Shown here: positions 1 through 5,880 of the stretch, piece by piece | Numbering within the stretch: the first letter of the stretch is position 1 | Layout of the letters: each line of letters opens with the position of its first letter | Assembly (NCBI GenBank): GCA_021845705.1 | Contig: JAJZVJ010000114.1 | Coordinates: forward strand, 1-7,262 | Reading direction: 5' to 3' | Length of the DNA stretch: 7,262 nucleotides | From: a bacterium | Lineage (GTDB): Bacteria > Elusimicrobiota > Elusimicrobia > Elusimicrobiales > UBA9959 | Program-made: the position numbers and the translations under genes | The notes under the pieces: generated by a model | What the model was told of the DNA's origin: nothing | What the model saw: only the letters and a program-made list of their open reading frames with translations | The model's database searches: none

Positions 1-4
1 TGAT

Positions 5-25
5 GGGAACCGTTGCGCGGTTCCC
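5..25. repeat. GC-rich stem-loop, possible terminator
   Basis: A perfect 8-bp inverted repeat, GGGAACCG (5-12) and CGGTTCCC (18-25), encloses a 5-nt loop. It lies about 80 nt beyond the stop codon of the minus-strand acyl-CoA dehydrogenase, where a transcription terminator for that gene could sit. No T-tract follows on the plus strand, and on the minus strand the window ends 4 nt after the stem, so a U-tail cannot be checked. It could equally belong to a gene beyond the left edge. Confidence 0.4.
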
Positions 26-49
26 CCCGCCTGGGAAATTATGGCGGGG
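25..49. repeat. Second inverted repeat downstream of the acyl-CoA dehydrogenase
   Basis: CCCCGCC (25-31) and GGCGGGG (43-49) are perfectly complementary around an 11-nt A/T-containing loop. This stem directly adjoins the stem at 5-25. The two share position 25, so they could be alternative or stacked structures. Neither strand shows a T-run after it. It is most simply read as part of a termination or mRNA-end region. Nothing else was recognised in positions 1-106. Confidence 0.3.
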
Positions 50-106
50 CCCCCCCTTCCCCAAAGGGTGCGCGGGGGAATGCCCCGGCCACCCCTCCGG
101 AGAGAA

Positions 107-1261
107 TTATTTTTTTATGCTCTCTTTTATCATGTTGGCGGCGATGACGTTCTTCTGTATCTGGCTGGTGCCTTCGTAGATCTGGGTTATCTTGGCGTCG
201 CGCATGTACTTCTCTACCGGGTAATCGCGCATATAGCCGTAGCCGCCGAAGATCTGGACGGCGTCGGTGGTGACTTTCATGGCGACTTCGCTGGCGAAAA
301 GTTTCGCCATGGCGGATTCCTTGGCTACCGATTTCGCGCCGGAGTCCACCATGCGCGCCGTGGCGTAGACCAGGGCGCGGGCGGCTTCCACCTGGGTGCC
401 CATATCGGCCAGCATGTGCTGGATGGCCTGGAAGCTGGAGATAGGAGCGCCGAACTGTACGCGGGTCCTGGCGTATTCTACGGCGTGGTCAAGAGCGCCC
501 TGGGCTATGCCTACGGCCTGCGAGGCGACGCCGGGCCTGGAGCTGTCGAAGGTCTTCATGGCTATGATAAAGCCCATGCCCTCGCGGGAGATGAGGTTCT
601 CCGCCGGGATCTCGCAGTCGGTGAAGATCACTTCGCGGGTGGCGGAGGCGCGTATGCCCAGTTTCTTTTCTTTCTTCCCGAACTCCATCCCTTTGGTGCC
701 TTTTTCAACGATGAAAGCGCTGGCTCCCCTGACCCCTTTGCTTTTATCGGTAAGGGCGATCACGGTATAGATCTCGGCTTCACCGGCGTTGGTTATCCAT
801 TGCTTGGTCCCGTTAAGTATGTATTTCCCGCCCTCTTTGCGCGCGGTCGTCTTAATGGAGCCGGCGTCGGAGCCGGCTTCCGCCTCGGTGATGCAGAAAG
901 CCGCGAGCCTCTTGCCCTTAGCTATGTCCGGCAGATATTTCTGTTTCTGTTCCTCGGAGCCGTGCAGGAGTATGGGCAGCGTGCCCAGGCCGGTCCCGGC
1001 GTAGCCCAGGGCTATGCCGCCGCAGGCGCGGGAAAGCTCCTCTGTCACTATGCACATGTCCGTAATACCGCCGCCGAGGCCGCCGTACTGCTCGGGCAGG
1101 TATACGCCGAAGAGGTCGCTGTCGGCGAGTATTTTCATTATAGGCCAGGCGAATTCTTCCGTTTCGTCGTAATGCGCCGCGACGGGCCTTATCTTCTCGT
1201 CGGCTATCTTCCTGGCAAGGTCGCGTATCATTACCTGCTGCTCGGTGAGTAAATAGTCCAT
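107..1261 (-). CDS. Acyl-CoA dehydrogenase, short-chain (butyryl-CoA dehydrogenase-like)
   Basis: This 384-residue flavoprotein should oxidise an acyl-CoA to the trans-2-enoyl-CoA, using FAD and passing electrons to electron-transfer flavoprotein in the cytoplasm. Family motifs occur in order: the ITEAEAGSD signature (about 124-132), WITNAG (155-160), ARTRVQFG (264-271) and the C-terminal block GGYGYMRDYPVEKYMRD (339-355). That block is followed by IYEGTSQIQ, in which Glu363 is at the position of the catalytic base of short- and medium-chain members. The length is normal for the family and nothing is missing. The start is supported by AGGAG (1268-1272 on the plus strand) six bases upstream of ATG. 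The gene is divergent from the motility operon, so a functional link is not implied. No etfAB, thiolase or crotonase genes are in the window, so butyryl, branched-chain or other substrates cannot be distinguished. Family assignment is firm; substrate is an inference. Confidence 0.95.
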   Translation of the reverse strand: MDYLLTEQQVMIRDLARKIADEKIRPVAAHYDETEEFAWPIMKILADSDLFGVYLPEQYGGLGGGITDMCIVTEELSRACGGIALGYAGTGLGTLPILLHGSEEQKQKYLPDIAKGKRLAAFCITEAEAGSDAGSIKTTARKEGGKYILNGTKQWITNAGEAEIYTVIALTDKSKGVRGASAFIVEKGTKGMEFGKKEKKLGIRASATREVIFTDCEIPAENLISREGMGFIIAMKTFDSSRPGVASQAVGIAQGALDHAVEYARTRVQFGAPISSFQAIQHMLADMGTQVEAARALVYATARMVDSGAKSVAKESAMAKLFASEVAMKVTTDAVQIFGGYGYMRDYPVEKYMRDAKITQIYEGTSQIQKNVIAANMIKESIKK

Positions 1262-1320
1262 GGTGAGCTCCTAGAATTGGTCTGCCGGGCAGCGGGACAG
1301 CGAGACGCTTTTAATATGTC

Positions 1321-1343
1321 CCGGGCGGATCCCTGCCGCCCGG
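1321..1343. repeat. Perfect 8-bp hairpin in the divergent intergenic region
   Basis: CCGGGCGG (1321-1328) and CCGCCCGG (1336-1343) form a perfect GC-only stem with a 7-nt loop. It lies between the A/T-rich promoter candidate and the acyl-CoA dehydrogenase start, so it would fall in that gene's mRNA leader if transcription begins near 1384. It has no adjacent T-run and so does not look like a terminator in either direction. An operator or a leader mRNA structure are the alternatives. Confidence 0.4.
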
Positions 1344-1361
1344 CCGCTAGGTCAATGGTAT

Positions 1362-1375
1362 CAAAAAGCAAAAAG
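1362..1375. repeat. Tandem heptamer CAAAAAG x2
   Basis: The heptamer CAAAAAG occurs twice head to tail (1362-1368 and 1369-1375), immediately before the A/T block of the divergent promoter region. The A-tracts are 7 bp apart rather than one helical turn. It may be an A-rich upstream element or simply sequence bias; no regulator family is recognised. Confidence 0.25.
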
Positions 1376-1382
1376 GGTGCGC

Positions 1383-1400
1383 AATTTTATATTATATATA
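1383..1400. promoter_or_regulatory. A/T-only block with a consensus -10 for the minus strand
   Basis: Eighteen consecutive A/T bases stand out in a GC-rich intergenic region. On the minus strand they contain a perfect TATAAT at 1391-1396, which would start transcription near 1384 and give the acyl-CoA dehydrogenase a leader of about 120 nt. The -35 region is poor: only T-rich GTTTCA or GTGTTT-like sequence lies 15-17 bp upstream. On the plus strand the same block offers TATATT and TATTAT, also without a convincing -35. A divergent promoter centre is a reasonable inference; exact start sites are not. Confidence 0.4.
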
Positions 1401-1427
1401 CGCAAAGTTTCTGAAACACCGTTCCGC

Positions 1428-1433
1428 TACAAT
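1428..1433 (+). promoter_or_regulatory. Possible -10 box for the motA operon
   Basis: TACAAT differs from the sigma-70 -10 consensus at one position and would place a start site near 1440, about 75 nt ahead of motA. No good TTGACA lies 16-18 bp upstream. No sigma-28 (TAAA/GCCGATAA) or sigma-54 (TGGCAC/TTGCT) flagellar-type promoter was found in 1262-1515. This is weak evidence based on one hexamer. Confidence 0.25.
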
Positions 1434-1449
1434 ACTCTTGGGCGCGACG

Positions 1450-1466
1450 GGCGGCGCATTGCCGCC
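1450..1466 (+). repeat. GC stem-loop in the putative motA leader
   Basis: GGCGGC (1450-1455) and GCCGCC (1461-1466) form a perfect 6-bp stem over a GCATT loop, 50 nt upstream of the motA start. In an mRNA it would be a compact stable hairpin, but it does not cover the ribosome binding site. It may be structural or may only reflect GC-rich sequence. Confidence 0.25.
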
Positions 1467-1503
1467 GCGGCGTGCGGGTCAAAGCGGTGTAAAGTCTGCT
1501 GCC

Positions 1504-1507
1504 GGAG
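1504..1507 (+). promoter_or_regulatory. Ribosome binding site that fixes the motA start
   Basis: GGAG lies 8 nt before the ATG at 1516. This supports 1516 over an in-frame TTG at 1438, which would add 26 Ala/Gly/Arg-rich residues ahead of the first membrane helix and has no comparable site. Confidence 0.65.
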
Positions 1508-1515
1508 ATCATCTT

Positions 1516-2298
1516 ATGGATTTAATGACGATAGTGGGTTTTGTGCTGGGCGCCGCCGTGGTGGCGTGGGGCGTCCTGTCTTCGGGGATCGGAGACAAGC
1601 TGCTGGACCCGCACGGCATAGTGATCGTGCTGGGCGGGACGCTGGCGGCGGTGGTCATAAACACTTCCTACAGGCGCTTTGTGGCCGGGCTGAAGGCCCT
1701 GCTGGATATCTTTTACGCGCCTAAAGTCCCCTCCGTGGACGAAGCTGTCCGCGTTCTGGTCGGTATGGCTGATACCGCCCAGAAGCAGGGCGGCATAATG
1801 GCTCTTTCCAACACTGACCCCGCTTTCGCGGGCGGTTTCCTTAAGCGCGCGGTGAGCGTGGCCATGATAAGCGCCGAGTCCAGGGAGACCCGGGACATGC
1901 TGGAGGAGGAGATCCGCCGCCGCCGGCTGGACGTCCAGGAGGATTCAAACTTTTTCCGCACGGCCGGAGTGCTGTCGCCCATGTTCGGGCTTATAGGAAC
2001 CCTCTTCGGCATCATCCAGACCCTGAGCAATATTTCGGACCCGACGGCTATCGGCCGCTCCATGGCCGTGGCTATCAGTTCGGCTTTCTTCGGTATCGGT
2101 CTTTCCAACCTGCTTTTCGTGCCTGTCGCCAACAAGATCCGCCTGCGCGCCATGGAGGAGACCCTGGTGCTGCAGCTCATCCTGGAAGGCGTGATAGATA
2201 TAATGAGCGGCAAAACCCCCCACCTGATAGAAATGCACCTGCGCGGCTACCAGCTTATAGAGGGGCCGCGCCCGGCGGCCGGGCCGGGCAGGGCTTAA
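1516..2298 (+). CDS. motA: MotA/PomA-type stator channel protein
   Basis: This 260-residue inner-membrane protein should form, with MotB, the ion-conducting stator that generates torque. Four hydrophobic segments are visible at about 4-22, 33-51, 150-172 and 183-205. A large charged cytoplasmic loop separates helices 2 and 3 and contains the RRRR stretch at 135-138. The family core LSPMFGLIGTLFGII (153-167) carries Pro155 at the position of E. coli Pro173. The fourth helix ends with FVPVANKI, where Pro203 corresponds to E. coli Pro222. The C-terminal tail after about 250 is Pro/Ala/Gly-rich. Thr162, seven residues after Pro155, matches a residue typical of Na+-type PomA, whereas helix 4 has Ser189-Ala190 where PomA has two threonines. 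The gene is first in an apparent operon with motB 10 nt downstream. No other flagellar genes are in the window, so non-flagellar use remains possible. Confidence 0.93.
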   Translation: MDLMTIVGFVLGAAVVAWGVLSSGIGDKLLDPHGIVIVLGGTLAAVVINTSYRRFVAGLKALLDIFYAPKVPSVDEAVRVLVGMADTAQKQGGIMALSNTDPAFAGGFLKRAVSVAMISAESRETRDMLEEEIRRRRLDVQEDSNFFRTAGVLSPMFGLIGTLFGIIQTLSNISDPTAIGRSMAVAISSAFFGIGLSNLLFVPVANKIRLRAMEETLVLQLILEGVIDIMSGKTPHLIEMHLRGYQLIEGPRPAAGPGRA

Positions 2299-2308
2299 GG
2301 GCGGACCT

Positions 2309-2935
2309 ATGCGCTTTTACGAACGCGAAGACGAACTGGAGAACGAGCTGAACCGCGGCGCGCTGTGGGCCGTGACCTACGGCGACATGATGAGCTACCT
2401 TATGATCTTCTTCATGATCCTGTTCGCTTTCTACAGTTCAAAGAATATCACGTCACAGTTCACCATGAAGGGGGTCGAAGAGACCTTCGGCAAGGACACG
2501 CAGATAGCCAGCACGCTTTTTGCGAAGAACGGCATACAGCAGATCGCCCAGGTGGAGATCTCCGCCAACAAGATCAGCATAAACTTCTCCGACCCCATAC
2601 TCTTCGCCGCCGGCAGCGACGTGCTCAAGACCTCCTCGTATCCGCACCTCAGGCGGCTTAGCTCGGTTTTTAAGGACCTGCCCAACCCCATCCAGATAGA
2701 GGGGCATACCGACAACCGCCCGCTGGGGCGGACGGTGCGGTTCAGGTCCAACTGGGAACTTTCCTCCGCCCGGGCCTTTTCAGTGCTGCAGTTCTTCATA
2801 AAGGAGGGTGTGGCCCCCGAAAAACTTTCCGCCGTGGGTTACGGCGAGTTCAAGCCGGTGAAATCCAACGACACACCGGAGGGCCGCGCCGCGAACAGGC
2901 GCATAGAGATCAACATCATAAGGCACGAAATTTAG
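2309..2935 (+). CDS. motB: MotB-type stator protein with OmpA-like peptidoglycan-binding domain
   Basis: This 208-residue partner of MotA anchors the stator to the cell wall. A charged N-terminal cytoplasmic stretch (1-20) precedes one membrane helix (about 24-42) containing TYGDMMSYLM, in which Asp26 is the likely ion-binding aspartate (equivalent to E. coli Asp32). A short plug/linker region follows. The OmpA-like domain spans about 88-205, with IEGHTDNRPL (130-139), SNWELSSARA (147-156), VGYGEFKPV (176-184) and EGRAANRRIEI (191-201). These are the usual peptidoglycan-binding motifs. At 208 residues it is clearly shorter than E. coli MotB (about 308), mainly in the linker and tail. Translation probably starts from AAGG at 2297-2300, which overlaps the motA stop codon. 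The tight spacing on both sides argues for co-expression with motA and the following kinase. Confidence 0.93.
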   Translation: MRFYEREDELENELNRGALWAVTYGDMMSYLMIFFMILFAFYSSKNITSQFTMKGVEETFGKDTQIASTLFAKNGIQQIAQVEISANKISINFSDPILFAAGSDVLKTSSYPHLRRLSSVFKDLPNPIQIEGHTDNRPLGRTVRFRSNWELSSARAFSVLQFFIKEGVAPEKLSAVGYGEFKPVKSNDTPEGRAANRRIEINIIRHEI

Positions 2936-2941
2936 CCGATC

Positions 2942-5068
2942 ATGAAGCTGACTACACGGTTCCTTCTTATTCTGCTGGGCATAGCGGTGCTCCCGCTGCT
3001 GCTTTCGGTGGGCTGGAACATTTACCAGTACAATTCTTCCGTGGCCAGCTATTTCGAGCTTCACAAAGGCCTCTCGCGCCTTTCCGCCGTGAACGTGGAC
3101 GAGTGGTTCCTTACTACCAACCGCAGTCTGGCTTTCCTCTACGAGATCGAGAACCCGCTGCAGGCTAAAAAGCTCGACGAGGCCGGCGTCATCCGCCAGG
3201 CGGCCCGCATAAACTCCGACATCATGTCCCTCAGCCTGCTCGGCCGCGACGGGCAGGAGCAGTTCTTTCTGCAGAGCGACAAGGTGCGTGAAAAGAAGTC
3301 CCTGGCCTCCTACGCCGTGGACCTCTCGAGCCGGGCGCGCGATTCCGGGATAGTGACCGCCGGGGAGCCGCTCTGCGTAAAGGGGCAGGCCTTTTTTCCG
3401 CTGGCCTACCCGCTGGTGGACGGGCGCGTGGTGGTATTCCATTTCGCGATGGATAAGCTGCTGGGGAAAATAAATTCCCAGCACGCCGGCCGCACCGGGC
3501 GCGTGTTCATCTCCGACGGCCAGGGGCGCCCCCTCCCCTGCCAGGACATGAAGGGGCTGGATTACAAGCCGGAAGACCTCAAAAAGGTCTTTAAAAGCGG
3601 CGGCCGCACGGGCACGCTCGCGAAATTCGATTTCTCCGGAGAGGCTTATTCCGGCGCCTACGCGGCGATAGACAAGCTGGACTGGGCGGCGGTCTCCGTT
3701 CAGTCCGAAGACGAACTGTACGGCAAGCAGCGTAAATCCATCCTTGTGTTCTCGCTGCTGGCGGTCGCCATTTTCGGCATAACGATGGTAGTCGTTTTCC
3801 TGATCTCCAACCGCATTATCGTGCCCATAAATAACATGGTGAACGGGGTCAAAGGATTCCTGCGCACCCAGCACCTGGACGAGGTTATCCCGGCCGTAGG
3901 CTGGCCCGAGATCAAAGTCCTGGTGGGCGTCCTTAACCGCCTTATGCTGGAGCTGCAGGCTTACCGCGCTTTCCAGCTTAACCAGATAGTGGAGGAAAAA
4001 GGGAAGGCCCAGGCGCTCATAGATACTATCTCCGACGGGGTGATCCTGGTCGACGACCGCGGTTCGCTCATCTATTCCAACAATACGGCGCTCAAGCTGC
4101 TGGGGATCCCCAGGATCTCGCCCGAAGTTTCCGTCCCCCGCTCCGTAAAGAACGAAGCGTTCTTCAAGGCCCTGACGGAGATGATGGCGGATAAGGAGAA
4201 GTATATACGCAGCGAGGTGGACGCCCCGGTCCCGACCGAGACCTCCACCCTGCTGAAAAGTTTCCGCATTATTTCCAACCAGTTCCTGCTGGCAACGCTC
4301 AAGCGGCCCGGCCGCGTGCTGATCATCCGGGATATAACGAGCGAGAAGGAGATAGAGAAAGCCAAGGAAGATTTCTTCCACATGATAACGCACGACATGC
4401 GCGCCCCCCTTTCCACGCTGCAGGGGTACACCGAGCTGCTGATGAAGAAGATCCCTTCCTCCCCCTCCACGGACAAGTACCTCTCCAGCATGCTTTACTC
4501 GTCCCGGCGGCTGCGCGGTATGATAGACGACATCCTGAACACCACAAAGCTGGAACGCGGCAATATGACCCTGCAGCTGGACACTATAGACGCCGAGGCT
4601 ATAATAACCCGCGTCCGCGAGAACCACGAGCCTGTCGCCGGCCCGAAGAATATCAAGCTCGCGGTTTCCGCGCCCCCGTCAAAGATACTTTTCACTGGCG
4701 ACCCGATACTCCTGGAGCGCGTCATCACGAACCTTATGGGAAACTCGCTCAAGTTCACGCCCGGCGGCGGCAGCATAACGCTCTCGGCCTGGGAGACCCC
4801 CGGGGAAGTGTTCTTTGCCGTCGAGGACACGGGCCCCGGCATACCGGAGAGCAAGCGCAAGGAAATTTTTGAGAAATATTCGCAGATGGAAGAGCATAAG
4901 AGCATGGGCTTCGGCCTGGGGCTCGCGATGTGCAAGATGACGGTGGAACTTCACAAGGGGAGGATCTGGGTGGAGTCCGAGGTGGGAAAGGGAAGCAAGT
5001 TCATCTTTACCGTCTCCAGGTCCATGTCAGCCCCGGCCGCGCCGCCCCCCCCTCCCGCGGCGGCCTGA
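2942..5068 (+). CDS. Membrane sensor histidine kinase (Cache-like sensor, HAMP, PAS, HisKA, HATPase_c)
   Basis: This 708-residue kinase should sense an extracytoplasmic signal and autophosphorylate on histidine. Membrane helix 1 is at about 7-27 and helix 2 at about 267-289. They enclose a sensor domain of about 240 residues whose layout resembles double Cache domains. HAMP follows (about 290-342), then a PAS domain (about 354-465) starting LIDTISDGVILVDDRG. The dimerisation domain has an intact H-box, THDMRAPL, with His484. The ATPase domain has an N-box with Asn597 and Asn601, DTGPGIP (629-635), an F-box EIFEKYSQM and GFGLGL (656-661). The C-terminus is a short Pro/Ala tail (697-708) encoded partly by a C8 run. 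The start lies 6 nt after motB without a clear Shine-Dalgarno sequence, suggesting translational coupling. The sensor contains only two cysteines, Cys145 and Cys200. The ligand is unknown. The likely phospho-targets are the receiver proteins encoded next. Confidence 0.94.
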   Translation: MKLTTRFLLILLGIAVLPLLLSVGWNIYQYNSSVASYFELHKGLSRLSAVNVDEWFLTTNRSLAFLYEIENPLQAKKLDEAGVIRQAARINSDIMSLSLLGRDGQEQFFLQSDKVREKKSLASYAVDLSSRARDSGIVTAGEPLCVKGQAFFPLAYPLVDGRVVVFHFAMDKLLGKINSQHAGRTGRVFISDGQGRPLPCQDMKGLDYKPEDLKKVFKSGGRTGTLAKFDFSGEAYSGAYAAIDKLDWAAVSVQSEDELYGKQRKSILVFSLLAVAIFGITMVVVFLISNRIIVPINNMVNGVKGFLRTQHLDEVIPAVGWPEIKVLVGVLNRLMLELQAYRAFQLNQIVEEKGKAQALIDTISDGVILVDDRGSLIYSNNTALKLLGIPRISPEVSVPRSVKNEAFFKALTEMMADKEKYIRSEVDAPVPTETSTLLKSFRIISNQFLLATLKRPGRVLIIRDITSEKEIEKAKEDFFHMITHDMRAPLSTLQGYTELLMKKIPSSPSTDKYLSSMLYSSRRLRGMIDDILNTTKLERGNMTLQLDTIDAEAIITRVRENHEPVAGPKNIKLAVSAPPSKILFTGDPILLERVITNLMGNSLKFTPGGGSITLSAWETPGEVFFAVEDTGPGIPESKRKEIFEKYSQMEEHKSMGFGLGLAMCKMTVELHKGRIWVESEVGKGSKFIFTVSRSMSAPAAPPPPPAAA

Positions 5069-5125
5069 ACGGCGCCGGAAGTTCCCTGGCCAGCGGCACT
5101 ATACTAAGTCATAACGGAGAACAAA
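5069..5125 (+). promoter_or_regulatory. Gap before the response regulator genes: good RBS and a weak -10
   Basis: This 57-nt gap is the largest in the operon. It ends with GGAG (5116-5119), 6 nt before the ATG of the first response regulator, the strongest ribosome binding site among the regulator genes. TATACT at 5100-5105 resembles a -10 hexamer but has no matching -35, so an internal promoter raising regulator expression is only a possibility. Confidence 0.35.
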
Positions 5126-5506
5126 ATGAACCTGATGCTGATTATCGACGATAATGTGGAATTCCGCACTATGGTTTCCGATTATTTCACCGACCTGGGT
5201 TTCACGGTCGAGATCGCCGGGGACGGGCGCGAGGGGCTGCTTAAGGCCCGCGCCATCAGGCCGGATATAATATTGCTGGACGTGATGATGCCCGATATCG
5301 GCGGGATAGAGGTTCTGCGCAGCCTGCAGACCGAGGACGACACCCGGGGCATCCCCGTGCTGGTGATCAGCGGGACTTTTTTCGACAAGCAGATGAGCGA
5401 ACTTTTCAGGCAGGAATCCAACTGCAGGGAATTCATGAGCAAGACCGTGGAACTTTCCTACCTGCAGAAAAAGGTGGAAGCCCTGGTCCCCGGTAAGCCT
5501 AAATGA
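5126..5506 (+). CDS. Single-domain response regulator (CheY-like), first of three
   Basis: This 126-residue protein is a receiver domain with no output domain. The acidic pair is Asp8-Asp9 (IIDDN), the phospho-acceptor is Asp52 (LLDVMMPDIGG), the switch Ser/Thr is Ser82 (VLVISGT) and the conserved lysine is Lys106. The lysine is followed by Thr instead of the usual Pro, and the segment before it (86-103, FDKQMSELFRQESNCREF) departs from the common GADDYL pattern. The beta5-alpha5 surface used for partner binding may therefore be specialised. It should accept phosphate from the upstream kinase and act by protein contact, either on a motor component or as an intermediate in a relay. It overlaps the next gene by 4 nt. 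The family call is firm; its target is unknown. Confidence 0.93.
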   Translation: MNLMLIIDDNVEFRTMVSDYFTDLGFTVEIAGDGREGLLKARAIRPDIILLDVMMPDIGGIEVLRSLQTEDDTRGIPVLVISGTFFDKQMSELFRQESNCREFMSKTVELSYLQKKVEALVPGKPK

Positions 5507-5880
5507 CCCCGCGTCCGAGGGTGCTGATAGTGGACGACGAGCCGGATTACCTGGCTATTGCCGCCCGTATCGCGGCCAAAGCCGGCTGTTCCGTGGTAAC
5601 GGCCGCTACGGCCGGCAAAGGCCTGGAGCTGGCCGCGAAAGAAAAACCCTCCATGATACTGCTCGACGTAGGCCTGCCCGATCTCAGCGGGTTCGAGACG
5701 GCCCGCCGGATACGCAAGCTCCCCGCGCTGGCCCTGACCCCTATAATATTCTTCACCGTGCGCTCCGAACTTGACATGGTCGCGGAAGGGCTGAAGCTCG
5801 GGGCCGCCGGCTATGTGCTCAAGCCGTTCGACCCGGACGAACTGCAGCGGCGCATAAAGGCCGCGGTATTCCCGGCATGA
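5503..5880 (+). CDS. Single-domain response regulator (CheY-like), second of three
   Basis: This 125-residue stand-alone receiver has all canonical residues: Asp11-Asp12 (VDDEPDY), phospho-acceptor Asp55 (LLDVGLPDLSG), Thr85 (FFTVRSE) and Lys107-Pro108 in GYVLKPFDPDEL. It has no DNA-binding or enzymatic output. It starts inside the stop codon of the previous gene (ATGA) and ends with the same arrangement into the next, so the three regulators are probably translationally coupled at similar levels. Of the three receivers it is the most conventional and the most likely efficient phosphate acceptor for the kinase. It could work as a CheY-like effector, a phosphate sink or a relay carrier. No HPt protein is encoded in the window. 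Confidence 0.94.
   Translation: MTPRPRVLIVDDEPDYLAIAARIAAKAGCSVVTAATAGKGLELAAKEKPSMILLDVGLPDLSGFETARRIRKLPALALTPIIFFTVRSELDMVAEGLKLGAAGYVLKPFDPDELQRRIKAAVFPA

Noticed and set aside
41..1252. Long plus-strand open frame of about 400 codons opposite the acyl-CoA dehydrogenase
   Set aside because: It mirrors a clearly conserved enzyme gene, its translation is Gly/Ala/His/Tyr-rich without any recognisable domain, and long antisense frames are expected in GC-rich codon-biased genes.
63..1382. Eleven-base direct repeat AAAGGGTGCGC at 63-73 and 1372-1382 flanking the acyl-CoA dehydrogenase
   Set aside because: It looks like a possible target-site duplication, but several 11-mers are expected to repeat by chance in a window of this size, and there is no transposase or other mobile signature.
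1438..1515. Longer motA starting at an in-frame TTG (1438)
   Set aside because: The extension is Gly/Ala/Arg-rich and lacks a ribosome binding site. The ATG at 1516 has GGAG at good spacing and places the first membrane helix at the N-terminus, as in other MotA proteins.
1262..1515. tRNA, riboswitch or small RNA gene in the largest intergenic region
   Set aside because: No cloverleaf arms, T-loop consensus or known riboswitch core was recognised, and the hairpins seen are isolated.
1516..2935. Zorya-type (ZorA/ZorB) anti-phage defence instead of a motility stator
   Set aside because: The MotA is a normal 260 residues without the long cytoplasmic tail of ZorA, and no ZorC, ZorD or ZorE-like genes follow.
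2780..4627. Minus-strand open frame of about 615 codons opposite motB and the kinase
   Set aside because: Its length is striking, but it crosses two real genes antisense, has no ribosome binding site or domain that could be recognised, and has the composition of a shadow frame.
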